From assembly GCA_020848665.1 (NCBI GenBank), contig JADLHR010000487.1, positions 1 through 6,496 on the forward strand: a stretch of 6,496 bases of DNA, given 5' to 3'. The stretch is from Anaerolineae bacterium (GTDB lineage Bacteria; Chloroflexota; Anaerolineae; Aggregatilineales; Aggregatilineaceae). Numbering within the stretch: the first letter of the stretch is position 1; the number at the start of each line of letters is the position of its first letter. A model generated the notes under the pieces. It was not told where the DNA came from and did no database searches. It saw only the letters and a program-made list of their open reading frames with translations. This document shows, piece after piece, positions 5,815-6,496 of the stretch. Made by a program: the position numbers and the translations under genes.

Positions 5815-5941
5815 TATCCACTGCTACTTCCGCCTGATCTTAAACGGACATCCTTTTGCATGGATATATGCTCTCGTGATTGCTGCCGCTGAATCACTAC
5901 GCGAATCATGGATTGGCTGAGCTATCAATATCGTGACTGCT

Positions 5942-5962
5942 CCCCACGGCTAAAGCCGGGGG
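5942..5962 (-). ncRNA. IS200/IS605-type right-end hairpin, likely 3' end of the omega-RNA scaffold
   Basis: On the minus strand, just 10 bases after the tnpB frame ends, CCCCCGGC-TTTA-GCCGTGGGG folds into an 8-base-pair stem with one bulged base (plus-strand A5946). This GAAGCCCCCGGCTTTAGCC type of end is common after TnpB genes. In characterised elements the right end also forms the omega-RNA scaffold, and the flanking host bases serve as the guide. The guide here would read leftward from about 5940-5934. The exact cleavage site is not determined. The full RNA would start further right, inside the tnpB 3' end. Confidence 0.6.
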
Positions 5963-5972
5963 CTTCTACCGG

Positions 5973-6496
5973 TCAAAGCCGGAGGCTCGCCAGCCCGCGA
6001 GCCAGAATGTTCAGCGATGCGTTCAAATCGCGGTCAAGCGTCAGACCGCAGTCAGGACAGTCGTGAACCCGCACACTCAGGTCTTTGGGGACGATCGAAC
6101 CACAACTGGCACACTCCTACGTCGTGCCCCTGGGATTGACGCGCAGCACAGCACGACCGGCGCTTGCAGCCTTGTACGTGGTGAACTGCACGAACTGACC
6201 CCAGGCCACGTCCGCGATGCCCCGATTGACGATACGGTTCCCGTTGGACTGCATGTCGGGGATGTCCAGGTCTTCAAAAACGATCAGGCCGGAGTGGTCA
6301 ACCAGCTGGCGGCTTGCCTGGTGCGCGAAGTCGGTGCGCCGGTTGGTAGCGCGCTGGTAAGCGTGGCTCAGCGCGCGCAGGACCTTGCGGCGTTCCGGGC
6401 TGCCCTTCGGGAAGCGTTCCTTCTGGCGCTGCAAGCGGGCGATGTCCTGCGCGTCGCGCTTCATCCACCGCTGGCGGGGAATGCACTCGCCCGTAG
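5973..6496 (-). pseudogene. tnpB: TnpB RNA-guided nuclease of an IS200/IS605-type element, 3' part, interrupted by an in-frame TAG
   Basis: TnpB proteins are RuvC-like, omega-RNA-guided nucleases carried by IS200/IS605 and IS607 elements. The window holds only the C-terminal portion; the frame is already open at the right edge (TGECIPRQRWMKRD...). Visible in order are a basic helical stretch, the RuvC-II block VFEDLDIPDM with its catalytic Glu, and NPRGTT. There a TAG at 6117-6119 interrupts what is normally a Gln codon (NPRGTT-Q-ECASCG; CAG to TAG is one change). The same frame then continues cleanly for 47 codons through the zinc finger pairs CASC and CPDC, the RuvC-III block LDRDLNASLNIL with its Asp, and a TGA at 5973-5975. 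A product stopped at the TAG would lack the zinc finger and RuvC-III, so it should not cut DNA. Three other genes here end in TAG, so recoding is unlikely. No tnpA is seen. Confidence 0.88.

Noticed and set aside
5876..5897. Inverted repeat GTGATT and AATCAC between hepT copy 2 and the TnpB element
   Set aside because: The stem has only 6 base pairs with a 10-base loop and no T-run; this is likely by chance.
1..6496. CRISPR array, tRNA or rRNA gene
   Set aside because: No regularly spaced repeats and no cloverleaf or rRNA-like stretch was seen on either strand.

Overview
The window carries three unrelated blocks. It reads as a chromosomal accessory region of a GC-rich bacterium. The left block is a minus-strand operon for a membrane-bound, molybdenum-dependent DMSO/N-oxide reductase in the order dmsA-dmsB-dmsC. 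The DmsA protein has the twin-arginine leader, the four cysteines for the FS0 iron-sulfur cluster, the Ser-176 molybdenum ligand and long stretches that match the enterobacterial DmsA family as I remember it. No marker gene fixes the taxon. High GC with frequent MNT/HEPN pairs and TnpB elements would fit Chloroflexota or a similar phylum, but that is a guess.

The operon (about 1-3900) is tightly packed: 14 bases separate dmsA from dmsB and 2 bases separate dmsB from dmsC. Each gene has a strong Shine-Dalgarno sequence. DmsA would be exported folded by the Tat system and hold the Mo-bisPGD cofactor. DmsB would carry electrons through four [4Fe-4S] clusters, and DmsC would oxidise menaquinol in the membrane. 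dmsC runs off the left edge.

The middle block (about 4150-5798, plus strand, divergent from dmsA) holds two copies of a two-gene MNT-HepT toxin-antitoxin module (type VII family). Each has a minimal nucleotidyltransferase antitoxin followed, with an ATGA overlap, by a 115-residue HepT/DUF86 RNase toxin. The two HepT proteins are about 71% identical (82/115 by hand). The MNT proteins are about 84% identical over their last 83 residues. Many synonymous differences show that the copies are not recent. The roughly 340-base gap between the modules contains a 52-codon ORF with high GC3, a good intrinsic terminator, and a candidate -10 box for the second module.

The right block (about 5942-6496, minus strand) is the 3' half of a TnpB gene of an IS200/IS605-type element with its right-end hairpin. 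A single in-frame TAG separates the RuvC-II part from the zinc finger and RuvC-III part, so TnpB is probably dead although the rest of the frame is clean. The 5' end of the gene lies beyond the right edge.

The most interesting points are the tandem, diverged toxin-antitoxin pairs with an apparent loss of the third catalytic carboxylate in both antitoxins, the orphan ORF plus terminator between them, and the TnpB that is broken by one stop codon while its omega-RNA end is preserved. I do not see evidence for a wholly new system.
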